From positions 1 to 40,907 of the forward strand of contig JAOESH010000017.1 in NCBI GenBank assembly GCA_028382005.1: a DNA stretch of 40,907 nt, given 5' to 3'. Below, piece after piece: positions 24,129 to 32,114 of this stretch (its first letter is position 1; every line of letters begins with the position of its first letter). The DNA is from Pseudomonadota bacterium. GTDB taxonomy: Bacteria; Pseudomonadota; Alphaproteobacteria; Puniceispirillales; Marisalimonadaceae. The position numbers and the translations under genes were made by a program. Below the pieces are notes generated by a model. The model worked only from the letters and a program-made list of their open reading frames with translations, was not told the origin of the DNA and ran no database searches.

Positions 24129-26258
24129 TTAATCACTTTTTTTTGGTTTTGGAAACTTACTTTTAGCAGTTGATTTAATATCTTTGTTTTTTTTAGAAAT
24201 TCTTAAAGTATCATTATTTGACTTCTTACCTTTGAATGATTTTTTTTCTCTATTAGCATTAAATTCTTTTAATTTATCTTCCTCATTAAAGTTATTTTCA
24301 AAATTTGGTAATCTTTCATTTTTAGATTTTGGTTTAACTTTTTTATTATTCCTCTTATCTTTAAAATCATTTTTATTATGGTTTCTATCGGCATTAGCAT
24401 AACTCTCTTTTTGTTTGCCACGGCGACTGGATGACTTTAATTTATCTTGAGGTTCATTATTACTGTTTTCATCTTGTTGAATATAATTATCAGCAAAGGG
24501 AGAAAACTTAGGTTTTGATTTTTTCTTTTCTGAGCTTTGCCACCTATCAGATTTTCCTTTACCCTTAAAATCACGAGATCTTCCTTCATTAGCTCTATTA
24601 TAGTCTGGCTTTCCCCGACCAGATCTATTTCTATCTGGTCTTCCTCTATCAGAGTTTGCTCCTTCAGGAGGTTTGTCCAACAATCTTATCATAATGTGAC
24701 GCTCTATAGGTTTTCTATTAGAAGCTAATTGTTTTAGAGCAGAAGAAGTTTCTTCGGAAATTTCTATATTTGTAACTTTTGGTTGAATTTTAATTGAACC
24801 TATATCTCTTTTAGATAAATTCCCTGCTTTACATAACATTGCAACCAGCCATCTTGGCTCTGCTGTATCATCTCTTCCAACTGAAAGCTCAAACCAAACA
24901 CTTTTTTGAAAACCATTTCCTTTTGAACGACCTTCATCTCTGTCAGATGGATTTCTTAAGTCCTCAGGTGCAGATAGATCTTTACCTAAAAGTCTATAAT
25001 ATGCAGCAGCTAACTGTTCTACAGTATTTTTTGAAACTAACAAATCAACAAACTCTTGTTCATCTTCTTTGATTGGTTCCTTCAACATTGCGTTATCTAC
25101 AATTCTAATCTTATCTTGCTTAAGAATTTCTTCCCTTGAAGGAGTTGAAGCCCATATAGGTTTGATATTAGCTTGACCAAATAATCGCTCAGCCATCCTT
25201 GTTCTACTCTGAGGAACAAGAACAGCACAAACACCTTTTCTTCCAGCTCTTCCAGTTCTACCACTTCTATGCAGTAAGGTATCTGATGTTCTAGGAATAT
25301 CAGCGTGAATAACTAGATCTAAATTAGGTAAATCTAGGCCTCTAGCTGCTACATCTGTAGCAACACAAACTCTAGCTTTAGAAGTTCTCATGGCTTGAAG
25401 CGCCATGTTTCTTTCATTTTGACTTAATTCTCCAGATAATGCTACAGCTGAAATACCTCTGTTAGTTAAACGACTTGTCATATGATTAACTGCTATTCTG
25501 GTAGCACAAAAAATAATTGCATTAGTTGCTTCATAAAATCTTAATGTATTGATAATAGCATTTTCTTGATCACTCATCACAATCTTAAAAGCCCTGTATT
25601 CAATGTCTACATGCTGTGCATTTGTTTCGCCAGCTGTTATCCGAACTGCATCTTTTTGATAGCGTTTTGCAAGGTTTGCAATACCTCTTGGAACAGTTGC
25701 AGAAAACATTAACGTCTGTCTGTCTTCTGGAGTAGATTCAAGAATAGCTTCTAAATCTTCTCTAAAACCCATATCCAACATTTCATCTGCTTCATCTAAA
25801 ACAACAGTTTTAATATTAGAAACATTAAAATAATTTCTTTCTATATGATCTTTTAATCTGCCAGGAGTACCAACAACAATATTAGGCTTTGTTTCAAGGT
25901 TCCTTCTTTCAGTTCTAATGTCCATACCACCAACACAAGACACAATTTTCGCATCCGAAGAAGCCAGCAACCAACTCAATTCATTTTTAACTTGAAGTGC
26001 AAGTTCTCTGGTTGGAACTATAATTAGGGCTTCTGGAGATTTAGGAGTTTTGAAAGCTTGATTATCAACTGTTAAATTATCTACAATAGCAATTCCAAAA
26101 GCGATGGTTTTACCTGAACCAGTTTGTGCTGAAACAAGTAAGTCTGAACCTGCATATTCCTTTTTTCCCACCTCTTCTTGAACAGGAGTTAATTTTTCAT
26201 AACCCTTATCCTTCATCGCATTTATAATGGCACTAGGAATTAAAGATGTTTCTAACAT
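24129..26258 (-). CDS. deaD: DEAD-box ATP-dependent RNA helicase with DbpA-like RNA-binding domain and long basic tail
   Basis: This 709-residue protein carries all helicase motifs: Q-motif region KLTPVQEEV, AQTGSGKT (I), PTRELALQV (Ia), TPGRLKDH (Ib), DEAD (II), SAT (III), ATDVAARGLDLPNLD (V) and HRSGRTGRAGR (VI). After the core (about residue 370) comes a helical linker, a DbpA-type RNA-binding domain around 460-535 (FELSVGRDDTAEPRWLVAMLC) and a 160-residue low-complexity tail rich in Arg, Asp, Asn, Lys and Gly. This is the DeaD/CsdA layout, used in ribosome assembly and mRNA decay at low temperature. The 190-bp upstream region could be a leader; it holds only a weak AGACT-AGTCT inverted repeat. 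The gene stands alone. Confidence 0.93.
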   Translation of the reverse strand: MLETSLIPSAIINAMKDKGYEKLTPVQEEVGKKEYAGSDLLVSAQTGSGKTIAFGIAIVDNLTVDNQAFKTPKSPEALIIVPTRELALQVKNELSWLLASSDAKIVSCVGGMDIRTERRNLETKPNIVVGTPGRLKDHIERNYFNVSNIKTVVLDEADEMLDMGFREDLEAILESTPEDRQTLMFSATVPRGIANLAKRYQKDAVRITAGETNAQHVDIEYRAFKIVMSDQENAIINTLRFYEATNAIIFCATRIAVNHMTSRLTNRGISAVALSGELSQNERNMALQAMRTSKARVCVATDVAARGLDLPNLDLVIHADIPRTSDTLLHRSGRTGRAGRKGVCAVLVPQSRTRMAERLFGQANIKPIWASTPSREEILKQDKIRIVDNAMLKEPIKEDEQEFVDLLVSKNTVEQLAAAYYRLLGKDLSAPEDLRNPSDRDEGRSKGNGFQKSVWFELSVGRDDTAEPRWLVAMLCKAGNLSKRDIGSIKIQPKVTNIEISEETSSALKQLASNRKPIERHIMIRLLDKPPEGANSDRGRPDRNRSGRGKPDYNRANEGRSRDFKGKGKSDRWQSSEKKKSKPKFSPFADNYIQQDENSNNEPQDKLKSSSRRGKQKESYANADRNHNKNDFKDKRNNKKVKPKSKNERLPNFENNFNEEDKLKEFNANREKKSFKGKKSNNDTLRISKKNKDIKSTAKSKFPKPKKSD

Positions 26259-26448
26259 AATGAACTTTCAGAGTTTAAAAAAAAGAAGTAATAGCTATAA
26301 ATATTTCTTTATATTTCAAATTTAATTAAATAAATAACTAGACTGTTCTTTTAGTCTTCAATATCAATAATGTAAAGTAAACCTTTTTAAAGAACTTTAT
26401 TTAAATTTTCTTTAAACTTATTTCTAATAATCAATTTGATATTTTAAA

Positions 26449-27630
26449 ATGAATGATAATTACGATGTTATAGTTATTGGCGCTGGTGCTGCAGGGTTAA
26501 TGTGTTCAATTGAAGCTGGGAAAAGAGGAAAAAAGGTATGGCTTGTAGAACATTCCTCAAAGATAGCTGAAAAAATAAGAATTTCAGGTGGCGGTAGATG
26601 TAACTTTACAAATCTATATAGCAATCCAAGTAATTTTTTATCTGATAACGAACATTTTTGTAAATCTGCCTTTGCAAAGTATACTCAAAATGATTTTATA
26701 CATTTAATAAAAAAACATGATATTCAATTTCATGAAAAAAAATTAGGACAACTATTCTGCACAACATCTGCTAAAGAAATAATAAATATGTTAATTGCAG
26801 AATGTTTAGAGCAAAATGTCAAAATTGATACAGAAGTTAAAATTTCTAATTTGTCTAAGAATGAAACTAGATATACTATAAACACAAGCAAGGGCAATTT
26901 TAACTCCAAAGCTTTAGTCATTGCCACAGGAGGATTATCAATTCCTAAAATAGGTGCAACGGACTTTGGTTATAAAATAGCTAAACAATTTAATTTGGAG
27001 ATAAATGACTTATCGCCTGCATTAGTTCCTCTAACTTTCCAAGAAAAAGAACTTGAATTTTGTAAATCTCTTGCAGGTGTGTCAGTAAATGCATCTGTTA
27101 ATGTAAATAAGACGGTTTTTGACGAAGGATTAATTTTTACACATAGAGGAATTAGCGGTCCATCAATTTTACAAATTTCATCTTATTGGAAACAAGGCAA
27201 ACCCATTAGTATTAATTTACTTCCAAATGTGGATTTAGGAAAAACATTACAGCAAAGACGTGTTGACACCCCTAAACAAAATTTATCTAATGTTTTATCT
27301 GATTATCTTCCAAATAAACTTGCGTCAGCTATTTGTAAAAAGTTATCAATTAATAATAAAATTGGTGAAGCATCAAATGGTACACTTAAAAAAATGTCTG
27401 ATTTTGTCAATAGTTGGACAGTGTTCCCAACTGGAACTGAAGGTTATAAAACAGCCGAAGTAACACTTGGAGGGATTAATACTAAAGCTATTTCTTCTTC
27501 AACAATGGAATGCATAGATCATCCAGGGTTGTTTTTTGTTGGAGAAGTTCTAGACGTAACTGGTCATCTAGGTGGGCACAACTTTCAATGGGCTTGGTCA
27601 TCAGGATTTGTCGCAGGGCAGAACGTTTAA
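26449..27630 (+). CDS. HI0933/BaiN-family FAD-dependent oxidoreductase
   Basis: This 393-residue flavoprotein begins with the FAD-binding VIVIGAGAAGLMCSIEAGKRG and continues with RISGGGRCNFTN, the strongest marker of the HI0933/YhiN/BaiN family. The middle holds GLSIPKIGATDFGYKIA and FTHRGISGPSILQIS, and the C-terminus is FFVGEVLDVTGHLGGHNFQWAWSSGFVAG. BaiN reduces bile-acid intermediates, but most homologues lack a known substrate. The gene is monocistronic, divergent from the helicase and convergent on the LysR gene with a single-base gap. Family confidence is high, function low. Confidence 0.94.
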   Translation: MNDNYDVIVIGAGAAGLMCSIEAGKRGKKVWLVEHSSKIAEKIRISGGGRCNFTNLYSNPSNFLSDNEHFCKSAFAKYTQNDFIHLIKKHDIQFHEKKLGQLFCTTSAKEIINMLIAECLEQNVKIDTEVKISNLSKNETRYTINTSKGNFNSKALVIATGGLSIPKIGATDFGYKIAKQFNLEINDLSPALVPLTFQEKELEFCKSLAGVSVNASVNVNKTVFDEGLIFTHRGISGPSILQISSYWKQGKPISINLLPNVDLGKTLQQRRVDTPKQNLSNVLSDYLPNKLASAICKKLSINNKIGEASNGTLKKMSDFVNSWTVFPTGTEGYKTAEVTLGGINTKAISSSTMECIDHPGLFFVGEVLDVTGHLGGHNFQWAWSSGFVAGQNV

Positions 27631-27631
27631 T

Positions 27632-28576
27632 CTAAATTACTGTTCTTTTAGCAGCGTCAGAATTATGGTCCCCAGCTTCATCCCAGTAAGGTACAGGACC
27701 ATAAATTTCTATTAAAAAATCAAGAAATGCTCTGACTTTAGGGGATAAATGTTTGCCACTTGGATAAACAGCATAAATTGGAACATCCTCCTGAACATAC
27801 TCATCTAGTAGTGAAACTAGAGTGCCTGCAGCTAAATGTCTTCCAACTACAAATCTTGATAACATAGCAAGACCTCCTCCATTTATTGCTGAACGAAGAA
27901 TAGCGTCACCGTGATTATATTGTAACTTACCTTTTGCATGTATCAATTTAATTTTATTATCCACCAAAAAATGCCAGTCGTTATAAGGACTTCCATTTCT
28001 AAAAGTAATTATCTCATGATCAAGTATTTCATCTGGATGTTTAGGCTTACCATATTTTTTTATATAGTCAGGAGAGGCAAATAAAGTTCTAGGGTTTTGT
28101 GCAAGTTTTCTAGCTATTAAGGAAGAATCTTCCATTACCGCAATTCTAATTCCTAAATCAATATTATTATCAATTAAATCTACAACTTCATCAGAAATAA
28201 TCATTTCTATTTCAACTTCAGGATATCGCTCTCTAAATAGAGGAAGATGTGGCGCTACATGTCTATAAGAAAAAGTACCAGGAGCTGTTATTCTTAAATG
28301 TCCTCTTGGAGCGTTAGTGGCACTTAGTACAGCCGCTTCAGCTTCATCAACATCACCTATTATCCTTCTTGCTCTATCTAAATAAGCTATACCAACCTCT
28401 GTTAAGGAGACAGATCTTGTAGTTCTATTTAATAATCTAGCTCCAAGTCTATCTTCTAACGCAGATATGTTTTTTGAAACTACCGATGGAGATAAACCTA
28501 GTTCACGACCTGCTTTTGCTAGGGAACCATTATCCGCTATAGAAACAAACACTCTCATTCCTGACAGTAAATCCAT
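27632..28576 (-). CDS. LysR-family transcriptional regulator
   Basis: This 314-residue regulator has an N-terminal winged helix-turn-helix (FVSIADNGSLAKAGRELGLS, then VVSKNISALEDRLGARLLNR) and a C-terminal effector domain beginning near GHLRITAPGTFSYRHVAP. Its effector region resembles the AaeR/PecT-like group that lacks an obvious divergent target. An AAAGGTAAT site precedes the ATG. The upstream neighbour is tRNA-Ser rather than a catabolic operon, so the target cannot be inferred from position. It may regulate genes elsewhere. Confidence 0.93.
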   Translation of the reverse strand: MDLLSGMRVFVSIADNGSLAKAGRELGLSPSVVSKNISALEDRLGARLLNRTTRSVSLTEVGIAYLDRARRIIGDVDEAEAAVLSATNAPRGHLRITAPGTFSYRHVAPHLPLFRERYPEVEIEMIISDEVVDLIDNNIDLGIRIAVMEDSSLIARKLAQNPRTLFASPDYIKKYGKPKHPDEILDHEIITFRNGSPYNDWHFLVDNKIKLIHAKGKLQYNHGDAILRSAINGGGLAMLSRFVVGRHLAAGTLVSLLDEYVQEDVPIYAVYPSGKHLSPKVRAFLDFLIEIYGPVPYWDEAGDHNSDAAKRTVI

Positions 28577-28646
28577 TTATTACCTTTCAAATAAAAATAA
28601 TACATAACATAACAACTTTTATTTTTGTAGGTTACATTAAAAAAAC

Positions 28647-28675
28647 TTGAAATGGTTACTATATTTGCGTATTAG
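28647..28675 (+). promoter_or_regulatory. Candidate sigma-70 promoter for tRNA-Ser
   Basis: TTGAAA at 28647-28652 is spaced 17 bases from TATTAG at 28670-28675, about 50 bases before the tRNA. The -35 box is close to consensus; the -10 is weaker. The stretch between promoter and tRNA also contains the short palindrome TAGGACATCCTA (28697-28708). This is reasonable, but unproven. Confidence 0.4.
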
Positions 28676-28726
28676 AAAGATGCATACGGCGTGAAGTAGG
28701 ACATCCTAGACATATAACGAGTCTGC

Positions 28727-28818
28727 GGAGGGATGGCTGAGTGGCTGAAGGCGCCGGTTTGCTAAATCGTTAAAGGGAGCAATCCCTTTCGGGGGTTCGA
28801 ATCCCCCTCCCTCCGCCA
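28727..28818 (+). tRNA. tRNA-Ser (anticodon GCU)
   Basis: The 92-nt gene folds as a class II tRNA. The acceptor stem GGAGGGA pairs with TCCCTCC, followed by discriminator G and an encoded CCA. The D-arm region is TGGCTGAGTGGCTGAAGGC, the anticodon loop TTGCTAA reads GCU (serine AGC/AGU codons), the long variable arm is AAAGGGAGCAATCCCTTTC, and the T arm is GGGGGTTCGAATCCCCC. All elements are canonical. It is the only RNA gene found. Its 3' end is followed by tandem ATACCCACAA motifs and a structured repeat. Confidence 0.98.
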
Positions 28819-28871
28819 TAATATAGTATTAATATATTGATTTTATTGAATTTATTATTACAACAAAATAT

Positions 28872-28894
28872 ATACCCACAACAATACCCACAAT
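28872..28894. repeat. Tandem ATACCCACAA motifs downstream of tRNA-Ser
   Basis: Two copies of ATACCCACAAC/T lie at 28872-28882 and 28884-28894 with one base between them, 54 bases past the tRNA. Such short direct repeats can be arm-type binding sites of tyrosine recombinases in tRNA-integrated elements. I infer this from position and form only; the copies could also be chance. Confidence 0.5.
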
Positions 28895-28935
28895 CAATCA
28901 TAAGAATAAACTCATATATTATATTTGGGGTTACT

Positions 28936-29029
28936 GCACCCTTTTCCTAATCAACATTGGTCAATGGTCAGAGGGTGGTCTGCCCGTTGACCGGAGTCCA
29001 TGGAGCATGGACCAAGGTTCATTGATGAG
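28936..29029 (+). repeat. Two-hairpin intergenic repeat, copy 1
   Basis: This element of about 94 bp recurs at 30749-30840 in the same orientation. The first 25 bases from 28942 are identical in both copies. Hairpin A pairs GGTCAATGG with CCCGTTGACC around an inner CAGA/TCTG stem; hairpin B is GTCCATG-GAG-CATGGAC. In hairpin A one pair differs between copies (U-G here, U-A in copy 2), which preserves the stem. The element is clearly richer in G+C than its surroundings and has no reading frame. It may be a small structured RNA or a mobile palindromic repeat. Confidence 0.8.
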
Positions 29030-29151
29030 TTGGTAGATTTTGTGGCTTGTAATTTAGTTTGAAATCCGCTTAGTTCTATTTAATATCAATTTTATTAGAT
29101 ATTACTAATTTAGGGACGGGTAATTTTAATTTTTAAAGAAGTGTAAACTCC

Positions 29152-30075
29152 ATGAACCACGACAAATCAAATTTAAATATTGAAAATATAGAATTCAAGT
29201 CAGATGGAATAACTTTAAGAGGAAAGTTAATTACTCCAAAAGCAAATGTTAATTCACCAGTATTAATTATGACACATGGTTCTTCTGCTACATATAATAT
29301 GGCTGTCATTGATTATGCTTATGAAATAAGCAAATCAGGATTTGCTGTTTTAGTTTATGATCATCCCAGTATAGGCTCAAGTGATGGAGACCCCAGAGTA
29401 GAAATTGAACTCTGGAGACAAGCAAGAGGATATAGAGACGCAATATCTTTTATAGGAAAAAAATCAAATATAGACAGTAATAAAATAAATATTTGGGGAG
29501 ATAGTTTTTCTAGTTGGGTTGCAATGCTGGTATCTGTTGTTGATAGCAGAGTTTCTTCTTTAATTATTCAAACAACAGCAATTGGTGATCAGTTTTTTGA
29601 ATATGATCAAGGAGATGAATATTTAAAAAAATTAAAAAATATTTACTATAATTCAAATCTAAGTGAGTTTGAAAGGGATGTCATTGGACCATTACCAATG
29701 GTATCACCATTTCCAGAAGTACAACCATCATTTTTAAATTTTCCTCAAGCATATAAATGGTTTATAGAATTTGGTGGGATGCCAAATTCAAATTGGAAAA
29801 ACTGGATAACAGTTGTCAGTTTAAAAACGACTGTGAAACCTCTTCCATCTTATCTTGTAAAATTCATTAAATGTCCAACTTTAGTAATACATGCGTTCGA
29901 TGATGAAGTTTGGAGGGCAAATCCACTAGTTATGGAAAAGTGTTATAAACTAATAAATGCTCCAAAAGATTTTGTTAAAATTGATGGTGGACACTTTGGT
30001 TTACTTTATCCTGGATCAGAGTGCTTTTACAAAGTGTTAGATGAGAACGTAAATTTTCTAAAAAAATATAATTAA
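29152..30075 (+). CDS. Alpha/beta hydrolase (dienelactone hydrolase/S9-like)
   Basis: This 307-residue hydrolase has a HG-containing oxyanion strand (IMTHGSSATYN), the nucleophile elbow IWGDSFSSWV with S118, a likely acid Asp in VIHAFDDEVWR and H281 in DGGHFGLLYPG. No signal peptide or membrane segment is present. The catalytic triad looks complete. The gene is flanked by the two copies of the structured repeat and lies 333 bp past tRNA-Ser, so it may belong to an acquired patch. Substrate is unknown; esterase or peptidase activity is possible. Confidence 0.88.
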   Translation: MNHDKSNLNIENIEFKSDGITLRGKLITPKANVNSPVLIMTHGSSATYNMAVIDYAYEISKSGFAVLVYDHPSIGSSDGDPRVEIELWRQARGYRDAISFIGKKSNIDSNKINIWGDSFSSWVAMLVSVVDSRVSSLIIQTTAIGDQFFEYDQGDEYLKKLKNIYYNSNLSEFERDVIGPLPMVSPFPEVQPSFLNFPQAYKWFIEFGGMPNSNWKNWITVVSLKTTVKPLPSYLVKFIKCPTLVIHAFDDEVWRANPLVMEKCYKLINAPKDFVKIDGGHFGLLYPGSECFYKVLDENVNFLKKYN

Positions 30076-30135
30076 TTGAATGAATTAGATAATTGAATTG
30101 TTAATCTGTAGTATTATAGTTATTAAGGATACAAT

Positions 30136-30690
30136 TTACGGAGAGAGCCATTCTCCTTGCCAATTAGTCGTCTTTTTGTAATAAGCACGAATATGTTTAG
30201 CCCCTAAAAGCAGTAGCTGAATTGATTGTATATCACATACCAAAACGGCAAAACGTTTCTGATCTGGGACATAATCATAGGCAAGTGGGCTTCCAATGAC
30301 TTTACCAGGACTAGGAATAGTTCCATAAGCGACCCTAGAGTTAGTTGGAACATTCCTCCAGTTTGGAATAGTAATGTCGCCAACCTTGACTTCTACAACA
30401 ACATCCATCTGAATTTGTAATTGGACTTTTGGGAGCCAAATATGAATTCCAGCGCAAGGATTCTCCTTGAGAGCAAACATTTTTGAAGAAGCGGTGTCAG
30501 TGTGGAACTCTATCTGGTTTTTTTTCCGATCGCTCCGTCTCATCACTAAAGTGCGAGCATTTGGGAAACCATCTGCATTTGATGTTACAAAAGTAGGATG
30601 CTTTGCAGGCGATTTTTTGTCAGCCTTTCCGCGAGAAATCTGTGCCCAGCCAAAGTCCAAAAAATTATCTAATTTTTGAAAATCTTTCAT
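30136..30690 (-). CDS. Pyridoxamine 5'-phosphate oxidase-like FMN-binding protein
   Basis: This 184-residue protein has the split-barrel FMN fold of PNPOx-like proteins: ADGFPNARTLVMRRSD, then IEFHTDTASSKMFALKENPCAGIHIWLPK and, near the end, RFAVLVCDIQSIQLLLLG followed by WQGEWLSP. The family includes PdxH and heme- or F420-linked relatives; it is shorter than PdxH, so I call it PNPOx-like only. Its base composition is unlike its neighbours: the 60 bases 30601-30660 contain 32 G+C by count, versus 16 of 60 in the hydrolase at 32701. It lies between the two structured repeats. Transfer from another lineage is likely. Confidence 0.88.
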   Translation of the reverse strand: MKDFQKLDNFLDFGWAQISRGKADKKSPAKHPTFVTSNADGFPNARTLVMRRSDRKKNQIEFHTDTASSKMFALKENPCAGIHIWLPKVQLQIQMDVVVEVKVGDITIPNWRNVPTNSRVAYGTIPSPGKVIGSPLAYDYVPDQKRFAVLVCDIQSIQLLLLGAKHIRAYYKKTTNWQGEWLSP

Positions 30691-30748
30691 TTATAATACT
30701 TAAAATTGAATCGTTGGATTGTAAACTAGAATTATTCAATAGATAAAA

Positions 30749-30840
30749 GCACTTTTTCCTAATCAACATTGGTCAATGATCAGGGGTGCTCTGCCCATTG
30801 ACCTTAGTCCATGGAGCATGGACTAGGGTTCAATGAAGGG
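30749..30840 (+). repeat. Two-hairpin intergenic repeat, copy 2
   Basis: This is the second copy of the element at 28936-29029, in the same orientation. Hairpin A is GGTCAATG with CATTGACC around CAG/CTG; hairpin B is the CCTTAGTCCATG / CATGGACTAGGG stem around a GAG loop, longer than in copy 1 and fully paired with one G-U. It sits 58 bp upstream of the start of the PNPOx-like gene, on the opposite strand to it, and downstream of the 93-aa gene's end. No reading frame is evident. Confidence 0.8.
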
Positions 30841-30877
30841 TAATTAACTTAACTTGAATCTAATTTTATTTGAGCAA

Positions 30878-31159
30878 TTAACTGTTTCGTCTAATTACCT
30901 TATGTAATTGGATTATCTCGGGTTCACCTGCATCCATTCCCATCTCTGATAGAATTGGCCCTATTTTAGCACCAAATGACTCAAAATGTTCCATTGAGTC
31001 AAAGAGTAAAGAAACTTTCATTTGATCCCCTGATCCAAAACATAATTCTAATTCAAGTCCAGGATCTGGATGAACACCTTCCTTATAAAGTCTTTCAACT
31101 ATTGAATCATACTGTTCTGCTGTCATGGATGGCGGTGAAAACCTTACTAAAATACTCAT
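30878..31159 (-). CDS. Hypothetical protein, possible dimeric alpha/beta barrel, 93 aa
   Basis: I cannot name this protein, but its pattern (VRFSPPSMTAEQYDSIVERLY, LELELCFGSGDQMKVSLLFD, SMEHFESFGAKIGPILSEMG) follows the beta-alpha-beta plan of antibiotic-biosynthesis-monooxygenase or similar ferredoxin-like proteins. AGGAGAG lies before the ATG. It is 19 bp downstream of a second, larger protein of the same general plan, so the pair is probably one operon. No catalytic residue can be named. It may be a stand-alone oxygenase or a ligand-binding partner. Confidence 0.8.
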   Translation of the reverse strand: MSILVRFSPPSMTAEQYDSIVERLYKEGVHPDPGLELELCFGSGDQMKVSLLFDSMEHFESFGAKIGPILSEMGMDAGEPEIIQLHKVIRRNS

Positions 31160-31178
31160 AAATCTCTCCTATTAAAAT

Positions 31179-31796
31179 TTATATCATTCTTACTACGTTA
31201 GATGCTTTTAATTTTCCAATCTCATTAGCTTTATTAACCACGTTTTGAAAGGCTTCAGACATACCAACTCTGTCAATGATATCTCCCATAGATTCAAATG
31301 AAGAATAGTAATAAATAACAAATAAAGTGTCCATTTTGTCAGCTATTATTGGATAAAGACCTAAAATTTTAGTATCCTCGTCTTTACCAATAGCCTCTAC
31401 TTCAGCAAGTAGCTCAACTGATTGAGGAACATATTTTCTATCAACTTCATATTCTCTAATTAGTAATATATTATGTTCTGGAGAAGGCTGTCCGTAAACA
31501 CTTCTATAAACTTCAGGTCCAATCAAATGTCCTGATGGATCATCATCTCTTTTACTCATTAATTCTGTAATTTCTTTATTTTTACTCAAACTAGCAAAAG
31601 ATTTAGTTGCTGATGTCATGTCAGTATACGCAGCAGTTAGTTGAATGGCACCATTAAGCTCACCACCAACAAACATACCCAACCTTGCTTTGACTCCATT
31701 AGAAACCATTATATCTTTATATTTTGTAGAACGCTCTAAAGCAGTTTTAGATTTACCTAAAATAGGTTTTAAGATTCTTCTTGAAATTATAGCCAT
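31179..31796 (-). CDS. Hypothetical protein, NIPSNAP/ABM-like plan, 205 aa
   Basis: This 205-residue protein looks like two ferredoxin-like halves. The first holds MFVGGELNGAIQLTAAYTDMTSATKSF; the second is ILLIREYEVDRKYVPQSVELLAEVEAIG, then DTLFVIYYYSSFESMGDIIDRV, with the strand-helix-strand-helix pattern of NIPSNAP or dimeric-barrel proteins. No signal peptide or membrane segment is present. GGAGATAGTAA precedes the ATG. It is the first gene of a two-gene minus-strand unit with the 93-aa protein. I do not recognise a characterised homologue. Confidence 0.8.
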   Translation of the reverse strand: MAIISRRILKPILGKSKTALERSTKYKDIMVSNGVKARLGMFVGGELNGAIQLTAAYTDMTSATKSFASLSKNKEITELMSKRDDDPSGHLIGPEVYRSVYGQPSPEHNILLIREYEVDRKYVPQSVELLAEVEAIGKDEDTKILGLYPIIADKMDTLFVIYYYSSFESMGDIIDRVGMSEAFQNVVNKANEIGKLKASNVVRMI

Positions 31797-32114
31797 TTAC
31801 TATCTCCACTGAAGTTAAAACATTTTATTAAATAAAATATTATAAAATTGTGTTTTAAAAGTTAATTTGTTAATAGATTTAATTTTTATACTTTTGTGAT
31901 TATTTATTAGGCAGTAAGACACCCAACAAAAAGGAAATATTTAAAACTAAAAAAAACAACCTTTCACCACCTTTAGTAGGGTCATAGATAGGCATTACTT
32001 ATATGCACGAAGCAATTCTAAGACTTTAAACTTTGCTCTTAATCACGAGAGTGCTATAATCTTGTATTGGTAAGTGTTTAAAAATATTAGAAAAGGCAAA
32101 CGAAAGTTTTCACA
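31797..32114. other. 318-bp intergenic region before ridA
   Basis: No reading frame is convincing. The region is A+T-rich except for the last 100 bases. It carries a good promoter at 32033-32060 in front of ridA and presumably the promoter of the 205-aa gene on the minus strand near 31800-31860, where I see no clear boxes. No repeat or RNA structure was found. Confidence 0.5.
32033..32060 (+). promoter_or_regulatory. Candidate sigma-70 promoter for ridA
   Basis: TTGCTC at 32033-32038 is followed after 16 bases by a perfect TATAAT at 32055-32060, about 54 bases before the ridA ATG. This is the best promoter match in the window. It would give a 5' leader of roughly 45 bases. Confidence 0.6.

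Larger units (their letters stand above)
28819..29151. other. 333-bp gene-free region after tRNA-Ser
   Basis: No convincing reading frame is present. The region contains two near-tandem ATACCCACAA motifs (28872-28894) and the first copy of a two-hairpin repeat (28936-29029). The rest, up to the hydrolase ATG, is A+T-rich with no clear Shine-Dalgarno site; a GAAGTG stretch lies just before the start. The setting next to a tRNA 3' end resembles an integration locus, but no integrase gene is present. Confidence 0.6.

Noticed and set aside
28819-30877. Phage or genomic island integrase remnant
   Set aside because: I looked for an integrase, excisionase or transposase frame around tRNA-Ser and found none; only short motifs and repeats remain.
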